Assembly: GCA_009760885.1 (NCBI GenBank)
Contig: CM019713.1
Coordinates: 25,180,427 to 25,244,426 of the forward strand
Source: Achatina immaculata
Taxonomy: Eukaryota > Mollusca > Gastropoda > Stylommatophora > Achatinidae
Length of the DNA stretch: 64,000 nt
Direction: 5' to 3'
Shown here one piece after another: positions 53,001-57,194 of this stretch. The position numbers were made by a program, and so were the translations under genes. The notes beneath the pieces were generated by a model. That model was not told the DNA's origin and did no database searches. It saw only the letters and a program-made list of their open reading frames with translations. How positions within the stretch are numbered: position 1 is the first letter of the stretch; each line of letters starts with the position of its first letter.

Positions 53001-54129
53001 GATGAAGTTCTCACTATCTACAGATGGACTGATAATGTTCTCATTATCTATAGATGGAGGGATGAAGTTCTCACTATCTACAGATGGACTGATGATGTTC
53101 TCACTATCTACAGATGGACTGATGATGTTTTCACTATCTATAGATGGACGGATGAAGTTCTCACTATCTACAGATGGACTGATAATGTTCTCATTATCTA
53201 TAGATGGAGGGAAGAAGTTCTCACTATCTACAGATGGACTGATGATGTTCTCATTATCTATAGATGGACGGATGAAGTTCTCACTATCTACAGATGGACA
53301 GACAGATGAAGTTCTCACTTTCTATACCAAAGTTTCAGTTATTAATCACTGATGTCAGTTATACAGACAGACAGATGAAGTTCTCACTTTCTATACCAAA
53401 GTTTCAGTTATTAATTACTGATGTCAGTTATACAGACAGACAGATGAAGTTCTCACTTTCTATACCAAAGTTTCAGTTATTAATCACTGATGTCAGTTAT
53501 ACAGACAGACAGATGAAGTTCTCACTTTCTATACCAAAGTTTCAGTTATTAATTACTGATGTCAGTTATACAGACAGACAGATGAAGTTCTCACTTTCTA
53601 TACCAAAGTTTCAGTTATTAATCACTGATGTCAGTTATACAGACAGACAGATGATGTTCTCACTTTCTATACCAAAGTTTCAGTTATTAATCACTGATGT
53701 CAGTTATACAGACAGATAGATGAAGTTCTCACTTTCTATACCAAAGTTTCAGTTATTAATCACTGATATCAGTTATACAGACAGACAGATGATGTTCTCA
53801 CTTTCTATACCAAAGTTTCAGTTATTAATCACTGATGTCAGTTATACAGACAGATGAAGTTCTCACTTTCTATACCAAAGTTTCAGTTATTAATCACTGA
53901 TGTCAGTTATACAGAGACGTTATATTTTTTAACCAGTCTCCAGATTCATCATCATCATGTACCACATCCTGAAGGAAAGCTGATTTCAACAAATCTCTCA
54001 CCTTGCTCCAAACTAAATGTAGAAGACAATAAACAAACCTTTTGGAATACGTTTCATGATGTCCTGGACATGCTTTTTCTGTTCTACTGGAGTGAGTCCG
54101 ATATGTATACCACCAGACTGTTTGTCTGT
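13877..54129 (-). CDS. SLC4-family anion exchanger (AE2/AE3-like), partial spliced gene, 13 exons
   Basis: Thirteen minus-strand exons join in frame into 725 codons. Family knowledge: SLC4A1-3 proteins exchange chloride for bicarbonate across the plasma membrane and control cell pH and volume. Seen here: the cytoplasmic-domain motif [10 protein letters not shown], then MDYHEVGRS, then [13 protein letters not shown], then the membrane domain opening with [10 protein letters not shown] and continuing through [60 protein letters not shown] and [10 protein letters not shown]. These match AE rather than sodium-bicarbonate cotransporters, especially [10 protein letters not shown] and the exofacial loop before PNTALLSL. 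The glutamate of METQIT and the arginine of AATVR align with AE1 E681 and R730. Introns run from under 1 kb to 11 kb and are filled with repeats. The 5' part (start codon, first few hundred residues) and the C-terminal tail are missing or unresolved. No frameshift or stop interrupts the exons, so the gene looks functional. Confidence 0.95.
14235..15955. repeat. Minisatellite, 59-bp unit, about 29 copies, with a 590-bp higher-order repeat
   Basis: The unit includes AGTCACTGACTTAACATGTG, ATCCCAG and GTGCTGCTGCATGCTCCTCT. Marker variants recur exactly 590 bp apart: CTGCAGCATG at 14812 and 15402, TCAGTGACTT at 14901 and 15491, GCCTGCTCCT at 15171 and 15761. So a block of ten units has been duplicated in tandem. 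Confidence 0.97.
15956..16303. other. Spacer between two minisatellites
   Basis: Unique sequence of about 350 bp separating the 59-bp and 46-bp arrays. AAATAAAGATCAATCAATCA near 16238 resembles a retroposon tail, but I cannot assign it. Confidence 0.45.
16304..17275. repeat. Minisatellite, 46-bp unit, about 21 copies
   Basis: The unit holds GAAGGTTTTAGTTTCAGAGT and TACTCCCTCCAGCGTAAGCT. The GTTGGAGG variant occurs in two pairs, near 16673/16765 and 17086/17178, about 414 bp (nine units) apart, suggesting a higher-order duplication as in the neighbouring array. Confidence 0.96.
17280..18240. other. Intron DNA, nothing recognised
   Basis: Ordinary AT-rich intron sequence with a short (TA)n at 17456-17468 and an A-run at 17970. 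It lies between the 46-bp array and the exon at 18242. Confidence 0.5.
18242..18411 (-). CDS. Anion exchanger exon ([19 protein letters not shown])
   Basis: Residues about 611-667. It contains [56 protein letters not shown]. It matches the AE2 block IPLAVLFGIFLYMGVTSL. The acceptor is AATTTCAG and the donor is GTAGGA. The exon ends on a codon boundary. Confidence 0.96.
18630..18956 (+). mobile_element. LINE A, RT segment upstream of a nested insertion
   Basis: Encodes [50 protein letters not shown] and [14 protein letters not shown], the RT palm before the active site. The coding frame is cut at 18956 by a LINE B 3' fragment and resumes at about 19124. Confidence 0.9.
18957..19125 (+). mobile_element. 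LINE B 3' fragment nested in LINE A
   Basis: Starts AAGAGGCAGACCGCATCAAA and ends with the family's 3' end (TGACATTTAACAGCATGGG, GATATAAGATAAGAT). It matches 52820-53000. Flanks TACTGAAAA and TATTGAAAA form a near-perfect 9-bp target duplication. Confidence 0.9.
19124..19995 (+). mobile_element. LINE A, RT active site to 3' end
   Basis: Continues LINE A with [17 protein letters not shown] (RT catalytic YADD), then a 157-codon frame with [20 protein letters not shown] and [20 protein letters not shown] frameshift and internal deletion near 19665 break it. The end carries [20 protein letters not shown] and HLAYN in another frame. Confidence 0.9.
20046..20378. repeat. Minisatellite, 37-bp unit, about 9 copies
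   Basis: The unit contains GTAGTTTTCACAAGGGTGGA and ATAATATTTTGTTTTGT, with small differences between copies. It lies just after the end of LINE A. Confidence 0.93.
20512..20632 (+). mobile_element. LINE A 3' terminal fragment
   Basis: Matches the last 110 bp of LINE A (AGCAGCAGGGCATCTTGCTT, GAGAGGCCTACA, AAAAGGGACATGCA). Directly joined to the RTE C fragment. Confidence 0.8.
20632..21218 (-). mobile_element. RTE C 5'-truncated copy
   Basis: A 194-codon minus-strand frame encodes the RTE C C-terminus: [56 protein letters not shown]. The 3' end is a (GAT)n tail. About 590 bp of the 3-kb element remain. Confidence 0.93.
21467..21720 (-). CDS. Anion exchanger exon (KKGSGYHLD ... [11 protein letters not shown])
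   Basis: Residues about 526-611. It reads [55 protein letters not shown] and FAVHLLIG. The arginine of ATVRTV aligns with AE1 R730 at the anion site. The acceptor is CTGTTTAAG and the donor is GTGAGC. Confidence 0.96.
21790..22035 (+). mobile_element. tRNA-derived SINE, near complete
   Basis: A-box-like TAAGTGGCACAGTGATTAAT and B-box-like GTGGTTCAAATCTGG lie about 45 bp apart, as in a tRNA-derived RNA polymerase III promoter. The body includes CACCCAGCTGGAGAAATG and ATGGGCACTAACATCATAT, shared with the copy at 48525-48770. It lies 70 bp from exon 21467-21720. Confidence 0.85.
22100..22154. repeat. Unit of a 60-bp repeat flanking LINE B
   Basis: TTCATTTCTTCTTTCATCAA and TTTTTTGCTGGGCCATAGTT match the three tandem units at 24655-24830 on the other side of LINE B, so the element appears to sit within this short array. 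Confidence 0.7.
22155..24654 (-). mobile_element. LINE B, 5'-truncated non-LTR retrotransposon, about 2.5 kb
   Basis: Minus-strand frames in order: end of the endonuclease ([32 protein letters not shown], 24057-24533), RT ([51 protein letters not shown], 23188-23940), RT active site LDFADDITL (22768-23100) and the C-terminal block ([16 protein letters not shown], 22440-22802). Several frameshifts and stops separate the frames. The 3' end is the GATATAAGAT-type tail. Confidence 0.95.
23188..23940 (-). pseudogene. LINE B reverse transcriptase fragment
   Basis: A 250-codon frame with the N-terminal half of the RT domain: [97 protein letters not shown]. The active-site aspartates lie in the next, separate frame at 22768-23100, so this copy is broken. 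Confidence 0.92.
24655..24830. repeat. Tandem repeat, about 60-bp unit, 3 copies
   Basis: GTTTATATTTTCATTTCTTC, TTTCATCATTTTTTGCTGGG and TCACAGCTGTTGTATAC recur three times next to the 5' end of LINE B. Confidence 0.88.
25030..25055. repeat. (ATC)n microsatellite
   Basis: Seven consecutive ATC units, possibly the remnant tail of an RTE C-like element. Confidence 0.7.
25260..25423 (-). CDS. Anion exchanger exon (GWFINPMG ... LFMETQIT)
   Basis: Residues about 472-526. It contains [31 protein letters not shown] and FMETQIT. The glutamate of METQIT corresponds to AE1 E681, which is needed for proton-coupled sulfate transport and normal exchange. The acceptor is TCTTACAG and the donor is GTAAGA. 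The exon ends on two bases of a glutamate codon completed by the next exon. Confidence 0.96.
26080..26169 (-). CDS. Anion exchanger exon, short ([10 protein letters not shown])
   Basis: Residues about 442-471, exactly 30 codons: [20 protein letters not shown] and then NRTYVQ. It aligns with the RRVIGDFGVPIAILIMVLV block of vertebrate AE2. The acceptor is GTGAAG after TTCTTTCT and the donor is GTACGT. NRT is a further sequon. Confidence 0.94.
26310..26595 (+). mobile_element. Dispersed repeat 'P', copy 2
   Basis: AACAGACCTAGCCTGCCTAA, ACCACAGTCCCCAGGGTGGT and GGAGTCTACTAAAGAAG correspond to the opposite strand of 55430-56260. The segment that is expanded to a 38-bp minisatellite there is present here once. 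The copy ends in a GAA-rich tail. The adjacent unit in the gene is exon 26080-26169. Confidence 0.75.
26925..27160 (+). mobile_element. LINE B 3' fragment
   Basis: CCCAAAACAAGCTATCAAGT, GAACACAACAGGCCAAAG and TGTGACGTTTAACGGCAC match the last 230 bp of the LINE B copy at 51028-53002, with small deletions near 27090-27120. Confidence 0.88.
27405..27507 (-). mobile_element. LINE B 3' terminal fragment
   Basis: The last 100 bp of LINE B in inverse orientation (CATGCCGTTAAACGTCACAT, AGGGCTCGCAAGGTAGTTCG). It faces the plus-oriented fragment 250 bp away. Confidence 0.88.
27508..28560. other. Intron DNA with a short tandem repeat
   Basis: A 19-20-bp unit (GTGGGGTAGATCCTACTTAT) recurs about five times at 27795-27880. 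Several GTCACATA motifs occur at 28360-28450. No exon is seen. Confidence 0.6.
28569..28838 (-). CDS. Anion exchanger exon, glycosylated extracellular loop and following span
   Basis: Residues about 352-441, exactly 90 codons. After IFSDHPL comes a variable hydrophilic stretch with four N-glycosylation sequons (NST, NGS, NSS, NIS), then [20 protein letters not shown] and [12 protein letters not shown]2 and AE3 have a glycosylated loop at this place. The acceptor is AAAACTCAG and the donor is a perfect GTAAGT. Confidence 0.95.
28839..30098. other. Intron DNA with small duplications
   Basis: A 42-bp segment (GATTATGGAACATGATAATC) is present twice at 29690-29770, and a 40-bp segment (CATCAGACAGAACTAAATCA) twice at 30008-30095, the second ending at the donor of exon 30099-30293. 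Confidence 0.6.
30099..30293 (-). CDS. Anion exchanger exon, TM4-TM5 ([20 protein letters not shown])
   Basis: Residues about 287-351, exactly 65 codons. It begins [19 protein letters not shown] and ends [12 protein letters not shown]. The second lysine of VVKKLMQ aligns with AE1 K539, one of the two stilbene-disulfonate (DIDS) reactive lysines. The acceptor is CCTCACAG after a T-rich tract and the donor is GTGAGT. Confidence 0.96.
30397..31433 (-). mobile_element. RTE C 5'-truncated copy with short target duplication
   Basis: Frames at 30408-30890, 30954-31208 and 31120-31422 encode the C-terminal half of RTE C, including RYADD at the RT active site and the [16 protein letters not shown] block. 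The 3' tail is (CATCAT)n on the plus strand. CGCTCT flanks both ends (30391-30396, 31434-31439). It starts about 100 bp from exon 30099-30293. Confidence 0.93.
31434..31996. other. Intron DNA with C-rich and G-rich runs
   Basis: CCTCCCC-type tract at 31566-31590 and a run of ten G's near 31650. No exon recognised. Confidence 0.5.
31997..32651. mobile_element. Possible piggyBac-like non-autonomous element (MITE)
   Basis: The left end AACTCTTTCCCTGCCATCC and the complement of the right end AACTCTTCCCGTGCCACAG form imperfect inverted repeats. The right end is flanked by TTAA, the piggyBac target, and the left by GTAA. No transposase is encoded. A similar TTAACTCTTTTG end occurs at about 32875. 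Tentative. Confidence 0.35.
32656..33140. other. Intron DNA, nothing firm
   Basis: AT-rich, except for a second AAAAGAGTTAA end-like motif at about 32877. No exon recognised. Confidence 0.45.
33142..33216. repeat. 18-bp tandem repeat at a splice donor, about 4 copies
   Basis: The plus strand repeats ATTACTTGAACCTTACCC with C/T variants. On the gene strand each unit carries GTAAGG. The array directly follows the last base of exon 33217-33365. Confidence 0.9.
33217..33365 (-). CDS. Anion exchanger exon, TM2-TM3 ([19 protein letters not shown])
   Basis: Residues about 237-286. It reads [19 protein letters not shown], then [19 protein letters not shown], the most conserved early membrane motif of the family. 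The acceptor is TTGACCAG. The donor is GTGGGT, and the first 75 intron bases repeat an 18-bp unit that carries further donor-like GTAAGG sites. Confidence 0.95.
33366..33850. other. Intron DNA with a GATGAT run
   Basis: A (GAT)n of about seven units at 33739-33762. Nothing else stands out. Confidence 0.5.
33852..34022 (-). mobile_element. LINE A 3' terminal fragment with (ATTC)n tail
   Basis: Begins CATTCATTCATTCATTTGCA on the plus strand, the complement of the family's (GAAT)n tail, then follows the end of LINE A (TGCATGTCCCTTGCGG, GAGCAAGATGGCCTGCTGCT) up to the RGRPKR codons. Confidence 0.88.
34250..34765. repeat. Degenerate tandem repeat, about 27-28-bp unit
   Basis: ACTGCTTTATGATCAAGTGA with GCAATA recurs clearly at 34370-34530 and less clearly on both sides (GATTTATGACCAAAT). 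It runs almost to exon 34778-34990. Confidence 0.8.
34778..34990 (-). CDS. Anion exchanger exon, start of membrane domain ([12 protein letters not shown]1)
   Basis: Residues about 166-237. It contains [26 protein letters not shown] and the first membrane span ([20 protein letters not shown]). The donor is a perfect GTAAGT. The acceptor, TTTCTGCAG, lies directly against a 27-bp minisatellite that runs from 34991 upwards, so the tandem repeat supplies the polypyrimidine side of the splice site. Confidence 0.96.
34991..35190. repeat. Minisatellite, 27-bp unit, about 7 copies, at a splice acceptor
   Basis: The unit reads CAGAAATGTGTGTAAATAAT then GACAGAG. On the gene strand it ends with the ACACATTTCTGC tract that forms the acceptor of exon 34778-34990. 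Confidence 0.93.
35191..37469. other. Long intron part with purine-rich strand asymmetry
   Basis: From 35690 to 36300 the plus strand is strongly A/G-rich with degenerate repeats of GAACAGAAAGTAA type. Many A-runs and T-runs follow to 36800. Minus-strand open frames here are poly-F/L translations of this asymmetry. No exon is seen. Confidence 0.55.
37470..38258 (+). mobile_element. LINE E 3' fragment
   Basis: Frames at 37479-37844 and 37765-38073 encode the end of another RTE-like protein: [60 protein letters not shown] and a GKVEGKNS tail. A frameshift separates the frames. The 3' end is a (GAT)n tail at 38228-38248. Confidence 0.87.
38259..39198. other. Intron DNA, nothing recognised
   Basis: AT-rich sequence with a run of about 17 C's near 39153-39169. 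No exon or element identified. Confidence 0.5.
39209..42170 (-). pseudogene. RTE C endonuclease/reverse transcriptase, nearly intact but broken
   Basis: The likely start ATG is at 42168-42170. Damage is small: a stop after GMSEVR near 41916, where related elements have tryptophan, a one-base frameshift near 40335 in the RT domain, and another near 39430 before the GHAMGRRG block. The RT active site reads CADD, where the sister copy at 30397 has YADD, a single-base change that should weaken polymerase activity. Three disabling changes and perfect target duplications point to a fairly recent insertion now inactive. Confidence 0.9.
39209..42177 (-). mobile_element. RTE C, full-length non-LTR retrotransposon with 10-bp target duplication
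   Basis: About 2.97 kb, flanked by identical CTTTCTAACT at 39199-39208 and 42178-42187. The plus-strand left end is a CATCAT tail. The minus strand codes one polyprotein of about 990 codons: endonuclease ([41 protein letters not shown]), then RT ([52 protein letters not shown]), then a C-terminal block. The endonuclease pattern ATWNVRTL is that of the RTE clade. It is the reference for the truncated copies at 20632 and 30397. Confidence 0.96.
42188..43794. other. Intron DNA; hairpin motifs near 42199-42235
   Basis: Two overlapping inverted repeats lie just outside the RTE C duplication (TATTCAATAT with ATATTGAATA, GGTGGCATAT with ATATGCCACC). The rest is AT-rich intron without recognised features. 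Confidence 0.5.
43795..45565. repeat. Minisatellite, 34-bp unit, about 52 copies, with 646-bp higher-order repeat
   Basis: The unit contains ACATACAGAAGAAGGAGGAA and GTGGTAGAAATGTT. GAAGGAAGACGA variants lie at 44103, 44239, 44749 and 44885: pairs 136 bp (4 units) apart, repeated after 646 bp (19 units). GAAGAAAGAG variants at 44545 and 45191 are also 646 bp apart. Confidence 0.97.
45566..46268. other. Intron DNA, nothing recognised
   Basis: Mixed sequence between the 34-bp array and exon 46269-46461. A short minus-strand open frame at 45628-45912 has no family resemblance. Confidence 0.5.
46269..46461 (-). CDS. Anion exchanger exon, end of cytoplasmic domain and linker
   Basis: Residues about 102-166. 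It starts [16 protein letters not shown], continues through [19 protein letters not shown] and ends in a highly charged linker ([12 protein letters not shown]) that precedes the membrane domain. The acceptor is GGGCAG and the donor is GTAAAT. The last base opens an alanine codon that the next exon completes. Confidence 0.94.
46462..48221. other. Intron DNA with a possible decayed LINE end
   Basis: At 46760-46960 the minus strand shows decayed KRSRRKP and [14 protein letters not shown] codons reminiscent of LINE C-termini. The rest is AT-rich with no exon. Confidence 0.4.
48222..48309 (-). CDS. Anion exchanger exon, cytoplasmic domain (ILLGP / MDYHEVGRS)
   Basis: Residues about 72-101. It encodes [12 protein letters not shown], then [17 protein letters not shown], close to the vertebrate AE2 motif MDYHEIGRSISTLM. 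The acceptor is TTACAG and the donor is GTCAGT. It starts one base into the codon left open by the previous exon and ends on a codon boundary. Confidence 0.93.
48525..48770 (-). mobile_element. tRNA-derived SINE, near complete
   Basis: On the minus strand: GAGTAGTGAAGTGGTTAGTG (A box region), TCTCATGGCGAAGGTC, GGGGTTCAGATCC (B box), CACCCAGCTGTAGAAATG, ATCACCCTCTAGTGTGCTG and ATGGGCACTAACACCATATG. Same family as 21790-22035. It lies in the intron between exons 48222-48309 and 49602-49725. Confidence 0.88.
48771..49600. other. Intron DNA, nothing recognised
   Basis: Unique AT-rich sequence upstream of exon 49602-49725's donor side. No further exon is required here because the flanking exon phases join directly. 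Confidence 0.5.
49602..49725 (-). CDS. Anion exchanger exon, cytoplasmic domain ([10 protein letters not shown] block)
   Basis: Residues about 31-72. It reads [14 protein letters not shown], then [10 protein letters not shown] and LTEVPLPV, a hallmark block of the AE N-terminal cytoplasmic domain. The acceptor is TTTTTGCAG and the donor is GTAATA. It ends with two bases of an arginine codon, completed by the next exon to give [11 protein letters not shown]. Confidence 0.93.
49940..50400 (+). mobile_element. LINE F 3' fragment
   Basis: An 83-codon frame has [20 protein letters not shown] and [17 protein letters not shown], the typical C-terminal LINE block, followed in shifted frames by GKRTASEL and [12 protein letters not shown]. 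Heavily decayed. Confidence 0.82.
50590..51027. repeat. Minisatellite, 30-bp unit, left part (about 14 copies)
   Basis: The unit holds TGGACTGATGATGTTCTCAC and TATCTACAGA. Ten codons long, so frames stay open. LINE B is inserted at 51028 and the array continues at 53003. Confidence 0.95.
51028..52978 (+). pseudogene. LINE B reverse transcriptase, almost intact
   Basis: The frame runs without interruption from 51028 to a stop at 52658: [72 protein letters not shown] and the RT active site LDFADDITL. The TGA follows KILGIK, where the sister copy at 22440 has FKW, so a tryptophan codon has become a stop. The same frame continues to [20 protein letters not shown] and ALCDV. The endonuclease is missing. 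One stop only, so this is a young copy. Confidence 0.93.
51028..53002 (+). mobile_element. LINE B, 5'-truncated copy inside the 30-bp minisatellite
   Basis: About 1.98 kb covering most of the RT domain and the C-terminus. It begins within a coding stretch ([19 protein letters not shown]) and ends GACGTCTAACGGCACGG, GATATAAGATATGAGATAA. The minisatellite unit GATGAAGTTCTCA flanks both sides, so a target duplication cannot be told apart from the array. Confidence 0.95.
53003..53305. repeat. Minisatellite, 30-bp unit, right part (about 10 copies)
   Basis: Same units as 50590-51027, starting GATGAAGTTCTCACTATCTA. Passes directly into the 69-bp array. Confidence 0.95.
53306..53920. repeat. Minisatellite, 69-bp unit, 9 copies, dimeric pattern
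   Basis: The unit holds ACAGACAGACAGATGAAGTT, CTCACTTTCTATACCAAAGT and TTCAGTTATTAATCACTGAT. The first part (GATGAAGTTCTCACT) is shared with the 30-bp unit, so this array probably grew from it. In the first five copies AATCACTG and AATTACTG alternate, giving 138-bp dimers. Confidence 0.95.
54039..54129 (-). CDS. Anion exchanger exon (first seen; residues 1-31 of the recovered part)
   Basis: The exon encodes a segment ending [20 protein letters not shown], which corresponds to the stretch just before the GAEAST block of the AE cytoplasmic domain. The acceptor reads TTTTACAG and the donor is GTTTGT. It ends after the first base of a glycine codon, completed by the next exon. A second AG lies four bases further in, so the acceptor could shift slightly. 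It is the weakest-conserved of the exons, but its phase fits. The upstream exon was not found. Confidence 0.8.
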
Positions 54130-55425
54130 CTGTAAAAGCAAAGCAAGAAAGCAAAGTGGATTATTACATAAATGTCCCTATAGTTTGTCTGTCTGTAACA
54201 GCAGAGCAAGATAGCAAGGTGGTCTATCAGATAAATGTTCCTGTAACCTTGTATTCATAAACAACAATAAGTGGTATAAACATGATCTAGCTAGCAAATG
54301 AAAGGACTAACTACCTGCTCAATATAAACACTTAGAACAGACTAATTATCTTCTCCATTTACAGTGTAAAAATGCACTAGGAACAATTACTTTCTCCATA
54401 TACACCATAAAAATGTACTAGGATTAATTACCTTTTCCATTTACACAGTAAAATTGGATTAGGACTAACTACCTTCTCCAAATACACAGTAAAAATGGGC
54501 TAGAACTCATTTCTTTTCTATACACACAGTAAAATGGAATAGGACTATTTTCTTTTCCACATACACTGTAAAAATACATCATCATCTGCATGTCATACGC
54601 ACAGCAACTGTGAAGATGCACTTTGTAATAGCTGCTTTGTGAACATAAAATGCGACTCAGCACAACAAAATGATAATGCTGCGTATACAAATGTTTATCA
54701 GTCCAAAAGTGAAAAAAGTGATTAAACTCAAATAGCACATTCTATCCAATGGTTAAAAAAAAATGATTAAAATCTAATATGTGATCTACTTAATGGTGAA
54801 AAAAATGATTCAAATTTAATATAAGATCTATTTAATGATAAAAAGATTATTAAAGTCTAATATAAGATCTATCAAATGATTTTTTAACATGAAATATTAA
54901 TAATTTAAAGAAAAATCTAGACAGTCAATGACAACAAAGTTTTCTCTGAAGTGGAATTATTGTCTACACCAACAGGTCAAATCTGTGACTAATTATTTTA
55001 AATGACTGGGGATTGAATATAATTTTTTAAAAAAACAAAAAAAAACAGTTTGTAAACAACACTGTTCACAGGATCTAAATATTTTCTTCTGTAATTCTAC
55101 CAAAATAAAGTCTATTCTGTTTTCTGCATTTTTTAAAAATAACGCTTTGATCAATTTTGTATTAATGACATGACTATAAGAATGAACTGTATTTGTTCCT
55201 GTAGCTAAACTGCTGGCTTCCTGGCTCAACTGGTCCTTATGTCCAGCATCTCCCAATGTAAACATTTTTTTTTTAAAAATTAGAACATACATCAGGGAAA
55301 GGACACCCTACTAGGGGGCGCTCATTAAGATAAAGAACGCACGGTATAATTCACATGAGTGTGAAATGAACCACAGTAGGGCAACCAACAACCAAAGAGG
55401 GACAACCAATAGCCAGAGACAGTTA
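54130..55425. other. Intron DNA with small degenerate repeats
   Basis: Degenerate units of about 55 bp (CACAGTAAAAATGGGCTAGA-like) at 54320-54580 and of about 60 bp (ATGATTAAAATCTAATATG-like) at 54750-54880. No exon found, although the upstream exon of the exchanger must lie here or beyond the window. Confidence 0.55.
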
Positions 55426-55429
55426 TCTT

Positions 55430-56260
55430 TTTCTGCTTTCCCCCTGGAGCTGCCACCTGGTGTTCTTTACGGCTGATGAGGTGAAGATATTGAGGCACAG
55501 CATCATGTTGCCTTGGTAACTGGTTATAGTGGCTATTTTTTCAATTCCTGAGTGGAGTTGGAATGCAGAAGGTATGCAATACTTCCTTTGTAGACTCCAC
55601 CGCCATGGGGACTTCAATACTTCCTTTGTAGACTCCACCGCCATGGGGACTTCAATACTTCCTTTGTAGACTCCACCGCCATGGGGACTTCAATACTTCC
55701 TTTGCAGACTCCATCGCCATGGGGACTTCATTACTTCCTTTGCAGACTCCATCACCATGGGGACTTCAATACTTCCTTTGTAGACTCCATCGCCATGGGG
55801 ACTTCAATACTTCCTTTGTAGACTCCATCGCCATGGGGACTTCAATACTTCCTTTGTAGACTCCATCGCCATGGGGACTTCAATACTTCCTTTGCAGACT
55901 CCATCGCCATGGGGACTTCAATACTTCCTTTATAGACTCCACCGCCACGGAGACTTCAATACTTCCTTTATAGACTCCACCGCCACGGAGACTTCAATAC
56001 TTCCTTTGTAGACTCCACTGCCACGGAGACTTCAATACTTCCTTTATAGACTCCACCGCCATGGAGACTTCAGTACTTCCTTTGTAGACCCCACTGCCAC
56101 GGGACTTTGGTGATTCCTGTCCCCTTAGTCAGGCTAGATCTGTAACCAGGAGCACCAACGGAGAGGTCAGACTGTGTCTTGATCAACTATGGTTGGTCAA
56201 TCCTCTTGCTAGCATGTCAAGCTATGGGTCACTGACTTCCAAGCTGGACAGTGTCTTCAC
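55430..56260 (-). mobile_element. Dispersed repeat 'P', copy 3, with internal minisatellite
   Basis: Outer parts (TGCCACCTGGTGTTCTTTAC to GGAATGCAGAAGGTATG; CCCTTAGTCAGGCTAGATCT to GTCAAGCTATGG) match the other strand of copies at 26310 and 6425. Its middle is expanded to the 38-bp array at 55577-56105. Confidence 0.75.
55577..56105. repeat. Minisatellite, 38-bp unit, about 14 copies
   Basis: Unit: ACTTCAATACTTCCTTTGTA plus GACTCCACCGCCATGGGG, with ATGGGG/ACGGAG and TGTAG/TATAG/TGCAG variants. Single-copy equivalents lie in the two other P copies. Confidence 0.95.
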
Positions 56261-56276
56261 CCCTAAGAGGGTTCAA

Positions 56277-57000
56277 TAACAAAAATGGGATAACTAACAG
56301 AGAGGATAACTAACAACCAGAGAGGGATAACTAACAACCAGACAGGGATAACTAACAACCAGAGAGGGATAACTAACAACCAGACAGGGATAACTAATCA
56401 GAGAGGATTAACTAACAACCAGAGAGGGATAACTAACAGAGAGGATAACTAACAACCAGAGAGGGATAACTAACAACCAGAGAGGGATAACTAACAGAGA
56501 GGATAACTAACAACCAGAGAGGGATAAACAACCAGAGAGGGATAACTAACAGAGAGGATAACTAACAACCAGAAAAGAATAACTAACAATCAGAGAGGAT
56601 TAACTAACAACCAGAGAGGATTAACTAACAATCAGAGAGGATTAACTAACAACAACAGAGGGATAACTAACAACCAGAGAGGGATAACTAACAACTAGAG
56701 AGGGATAACTAACAACCAGATAACAACCAGAGAGTGATAACTAACAACCAGAGAGGGATAACTAACAACCAGAGGGATAACTAACAACCAGAGAGGGATA
56801 ACTAACAACCAGAGAGAGATAACTAACAACCAGAGAGATAACTAACAACCAGAGAGGGATAACTAACAACCAGAGAGGGATAACTAACAACCAGAGAGAG
56901 ATAACTAACAACCAGAGAGATAACTAACAACCAGAGAGGGATAACTAACAACCAGAGAGTGATAACTAACAACCAGAGAGGGATAATCAACAACCGCAGA
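56277..57000. repeat. Minisatellite, about 21-bp unit, about 35 copies, irregular
   Basis: Unit AACCAGAGAGGGATAACTAAC with shorter 13- and 19-bp variants (GAGAGGATAACTAAC). Decayed copies continue to about 57080 (AACCAAGAGAAAGG). Confidence 0.93.
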
Positions 57001-57194
57001 GGGACAACCAACAATCTGGGACAAATAACAAGACAGGGACAACCAAGAGAAAGGTACAACCAATAACCAAGAGAAAAGGACAAAAACAACAGCAAAGACG
57101 AATGTCAAAAACTCCCTTTCCATGACAAAGAATAGACCGAAAATGGTGAAGAGACACTGGTAAAACAGTGATGATAATTTGCTAAATATACCTA

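Noticed and set aside
52941..53719. Repeat proteins in the 30-bp and 69-bp arrays
   Set aside because: Same reason: periods of 30 and 69 bp are multiples of three, so open frames arise on both strands.
56823..57123. Minus-strand repeat frames with LSLVVSYP units
   Set aside because: Translation of the 21-bp minisatellite.
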